DNA from: SIG603 sp964369215
Lineage (GTDB): Bacteria > Bacillota > Clostridia > Oscillospirales > Acutalibacteraceae
Length of the DNA: 8,106 nt
Assembly (NCBI GenBank): GCA_964369215.1
Contig: CAYJEZ010000110.1
Coordinates: forward strand, 1-8,106
Direction of reading: 5' to 3'
Each line of letters starts with the position of its first letter. Within the stretch, counting starts at the first letter, position 1. The translations under genes were made by a program, and so were the position numbers. The notes under the pieces are model-generated. The model ran no database searches. It saw nothing but the letters and a program-made list of their open reading frames with translations, and was not told where the DNA came from. Positions 6,234 through 8,106 of this stretch are shown here, one piece after another.

Positions 6234-7559
6234 ATGGTAAAAGATTTAACCGTTGGCTCTGTGCATAAAGTTATTTTAAAGTTTGCCATACCCATGATAG
6301 CAGGCAATATGCTTCAACAAATTTACAATATGGTCGACTCGATAATTGTGGGAAGATTTGTTGGAGAAAATGAGCTTGCTGGTATAGGTGTAACTACCTC
6401 GCTTAATTACTTTATTGTAGGCTTTATTATAGGAATTAGTACAGGTTTTTGTATTCCAATAGCTCAAGCATTTGGAGAGAAAAATAATGATAAAATACGC
6501 AAGTTTTATGCAAACGCTATAATATTAACACTTATATTATCTGTTGTAATTACTGTGCTTTCTTTATTTTTTCTTGAGGATATACTACTGCTTATAGACA
6601 CTCCACCACAGGTGATGAGCCACACAATAAGCTATGCAAGCACGATGTTTATGGGGCTTATGGGCATATTTTTTTACAACTTAATGGCTGGCGTTATGAG
6701 AGCCTTAGGCGACAGCAAAACGCCTTTGTTTTTCTTAATTTTTTCTTCAGCTTTAAACGTCGCTCTTTCACTAATTTTTGTTATAGCATTTAATATGGGC
6801 GTTTTTGGCACAGGCTTAGCAACTGCTATTTCTCAAAGTGTATCTGCAATTTTATGCTTAATAACGGCTTATAAAAAATATAATGTAATAAAAATTAATA
6901 AAAGCGAGTTTGTTTTAAGATGGCCTATAATTAAAGTTCTTCTTAAAATTGGCATACCAATGGGCTTGCAAGTTTCTATAACTGCTATAGGCACAATTGC
7001 TGTGCAGTCTGCAATAAATTCTTTAGGTGCTCTTTATGTGCTGTCTTGTGCAACTGCTATAAGAGTATCTGTATTATTTATGCAAGGCTTAGAGACACTA
7101 GGCCTTGCTATGGCAACATATACAGGGCAGAATATTGGAGCAGGTAAGGTAGATAGAATTAAAAAAGGAGTAAAACAAGCTCTTATTATTGGAAGTGCAT
7201 ATAGTGTTTTATGTGTAATAATAATTTATTTTTTCGGAATTTATGCAGCAGCAATATTTATAAAAAACCCATCACCTGAATTAAGCTATGCAACGTATCA
7301 ATTTTTAATGGGCAATGCTGGCCTATATATTATTTTGTGCGCATTATTAGTATTTAGAAGCACTATTCAAGGATTAGGCTACTCTTCTTTATCAATGATA
7401 TCTGGATTTTCTGAAACAGCAATGCGAGTGGTAATATCTTTTGTATTAGTAAATAGCTTAGGCTACTCTATAATAATATTTGCAAACCCATTAGCGTGGT
7501 TTACGGCTTTGCTTGTGGTGCTGCCTATGTACTTTAAAATTATAAAAAATTATTTCTAA
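6234..7559 (+). CDS. MATE-family efflux transporter
   Basis: A 441-residue, 12-helix antiporter of the multidrug and toxic compound extrusion family, full length (usual about 440-460). It exports cationic drugs, metabolites or dyes in exchange for Na+ or H+. Hallmarks are the P20 kink followed by QQIYNMVDSIIVGRFVG (28-44), RALGDSKTP (156-164) at the half-way loop, FGTGLATAIS (191-200), PMGLQ (242-246) opening the second half, and the QNIGAGK (299-305) loop mirroring the first-half AQAFGEKN (77-84). The two halves repeat the same fold, as expected. GAGGTG at 6223-6228, 5 bases upstream, fixes the start. It has its own predicted promoter and stands after the nan operon hairpin, so a role in sialic acid metabolism is not implied. 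The substrate cannot be told from sequence. Confidence 0.95.
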   Translation: MVKDLTVGSVHKVILKFAIPMIAGNMLQQIYNMVDSIIVGRFVGENELAGIGVTTSLNYFIVGFIIGISTGFCIPIAQAFGEKNNDKIRKFYANAIILTLILSVVITVLSLFFLEDILLLIDTPPQVMSHTISYASTMFMGLMGIFFYNLMAGVMRALGDSKTPLFFLIFSSALNVALSLIFVIAFNMGVFGTGLATAISQSVSAILCLITAYKKYNVIKINKSEFVLRWPIIKVLLKIGIPMGLQVSITAIGTIAVQSAINSLGALYVLSCATAIRVSVLFMQGLETLGLAMATYTGQNIGAGKVDRIKKGVKQALIIGSAYSVLCVIIIYFFGIYAAAIFIKNPSPELSYATYQFLMGNAGLYIILCALLVFRSTIQGLGYSSLSMISGFSETAMRVVISFVLVNSLGYSIIIFANPLAWFTALLVVLPMYFKIIKNYF

Positions 7560-7669
7560 ATAAGGTCAAATAGAGTTTGAAATAGGCTGTGAAGCTTTAT
7601 ATGAATAAGTTTATAGAATTAAAACACCATCTTTTAATCTTAAATTCATTTAAATCTACATTTCTTTCA
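7560..7669. other. Intergenic stretch after the MATE gene, no clear terminator
   Basis: No strong hairpin with T-run follows the MATE stop on the plus strand. The only local structure is a weak TCAAA-TAGAG-TTTGA inverted repeat at 7565-7579, overlapping two copies of AAATAG. The stretch is AT-rich and includes the 3' tail of the broken minus-strand frame that ends at 7597. Confidence 0.5.
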
Positions 7670-7980
7670 TCAATGTTTTGTAGTTTTCAGTATTTTAATT
7701 GCGTTGCTTATTACTTTGTAGGTGATTTCACTTAATAAAGTCTTATCCTTAAGCTCACCTACAATTTCATGAAGTTCATCGTTCCAAATATATCTGGCAA
7801 ATTTGTATAGAGCGTGATTTTGTGTGCAACTCCTTTTATACTTCTGTTGTCGAAAACAATTCCGTTTAGATATATATTTCTTTTTGTGAGTGTCCATAGG
7901 GTTTGGTTAGAGGATAAAATATACACACAAACCATAAATTTGTTCGAATCCACTCTCGATTGAATTTCACTTATCGTCAT
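7597..7980 (-). pseudogene. Broken ~127-codon hypothetical gene (two compensating frameshifts)
   Basis: I do not recognise this protein. On the minus strand an ATG at 7980, directly preceded by an in-frame TAG, opens a frame reading MTISEIQSRV, then YILSSNQTLW, FDNRSIKG and ITLY, which stops at 7759. Around 7806 the neighbouring frame takes over with sensible sequence (KFARYIWNDELHEIVGEL, then YKVISNAIKIL). Around 7683 the first frame resumes (QNIDERNVDLNEFKIKRW) and ends with TAA at 7597. A one-base loss followed by a one-base gain restores one continuous polypeptide of about 127 residues, soluble and without membrane segments. Multiple stops in each single frame argue that it is a damaged gene, or else two assembly errors. 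The start has only a weak AGGAT about 14 bases upstream. Confidence 0.5.
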
Positions 7981-7995
7981 CTATATAAATTATAT

Positions 7996-8024
7996 CCTAA
8001 ATCCCAATAAACTCAGGGTTTAGG
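7996..8024. repeat. Hairpin upstream of the broken minus-strand gene
   Basis: CCTAAA-T-CCC (7996-8005) pairs with GGG-TTTAGG (8016-8024), 9 pairs with bulged T8002 and a 10-base loop. In minus-strand RNA it would sit in the leader 15 bases before the ATG at 7980. Its TTTAGG arm is shared with the outer stem of the next structure, so the two cannot form together. Confidence 0.55.
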
Positions 8025-8028
8025 CGTA

Positions 8029-8083
8029 AAAAAGAACCGTATTATATCTTGTCCAATTAATTTGGTTAAGATTTAATACGGTT
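8029..8083 (-). terminator. Intrinsic terminator for minus-strand transcription
   Basis: AACCGTATTA (8035-8044) pairs exactly with TAATACGGTT (8074-8083); after a mismatch the stem continues with ATCTTG/TAAGAT (one G-U) and CCAA/TTGG, closing on a 5-base loop. Read on the minus strand, the stem is followed by C and then six Ts (8033-8028 and neighbours), the layout of a Rho-independent terminator. It would end a gene entering from the right of the window. On the plus strand the T-run is weak (GTTAGGCTTTTACG). Confidence 0.6.
8041..8069 (-). promoter_or_regulatory. Possible minus-strand promoter inside the palindrome
   Basis: On the minus strand TTAACC (8069-8064) and a perfect TATAAT (8046-8041) are 17 bases apart. 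It could drive the broken gene starting at 7980. The -35 matches only four of six positions and the whole element lies within the terminator-like stem, so chance is a real alternative. Confidence 0.3.
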
Positions 8084-8106
8084 GTTAGGCTTTTACGCCT
8101 TAATTG

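Larger units (their letters stand above)
8022..8100. repeat. Outer inverted repeat enclosing a long hairpin
   Basis: AGGCGTAAAA (8022-8031) is the exact reverse complement of TTTTACGCCT (8091-8100). Together with the hairpin nested inside it, the 79-base block is close to a full palindrome. It could be an RNA switch, a bidirectional terminator with extended arms, or the end of a small mobile or MITE-like element; no target-site duplication can be judged because the window ends six bases later. Confidence 0.6.

Noticed and set aside
1..8106. CRISPR array, tRNA, rRNA, transposase or phage genes
   Set aside because: No regularly spaced direct repeats, cloverleaf, rRNA-like sequence or recognisable transposase/integrase was seen.

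Overview
The window is AT-rich, with AGA-dominated arginine codons, AGGAGG-type ribosome binding sites and a lipoprotein-anchored ABC solute-binding protein. This points to a low-G+C Gram-positive bacterium of the Clostridia type, probably a host-associated anaerobe that lives on mucin glycans. The lineage is an inference from style and gene content; no RNA or housekeeping marker is present to fix it.

Positions 1-6082 look like one co-directional sialic acid (nan) operon. It enters with the last 33 codons of an LplB-type sugar ABC permease, then the partner permease (117-1007), a large lipoprotein substrate-binding protein with a 100-N assembly gap (1062-2570), a YhcH/NanQ-type sialic acid anomerase (2672-3118), ManNAc-6-phosphate epimerase NanE (3136-3816), a ROK-family kinase that is probably the ManNAc kinase NanK (3845-4717), and a GH33 sialidase without signal peptide (4745-6082). 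The simplest reading is uptake of a sialylated oligosaccharide or anhydro-sialic acid, cleavage in the cytoplasm by the sialidase, anomer equilibration, and then (after a lyase not seen here) phosphorylation and epimerisation towards GlcNAc-6-P. The transporter ATPase, the lyase NanA, NagA/NagB and a regulator are not in the window.

Strong RNA hairpins separate the binding-protein gene from nanQ (2584-2626) and end the operon after the sialidase (6106-6135); neither has a good plus-strand T-run. A separate unit follows: a promoter-like TTGAAA-N17-TATAAA pair (6140-6168), a small dyad, and a MATE-family multidrug/Na+ antiporter gene (6234-7559).

The last 547 bases (7560-8106) hold no intact gene. 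On the minus strand there is a broken ~127-codon reading frame (7980 to 7597) that becomes coherent only with two compensating one-base shifts. Upstream of it (7996-8103) lies a dense, nested set of inverted repeats that includes a minus-strand terminator-like hairpin with a T-run and mutually exclusive pairings. This end is the least explained part of the window.
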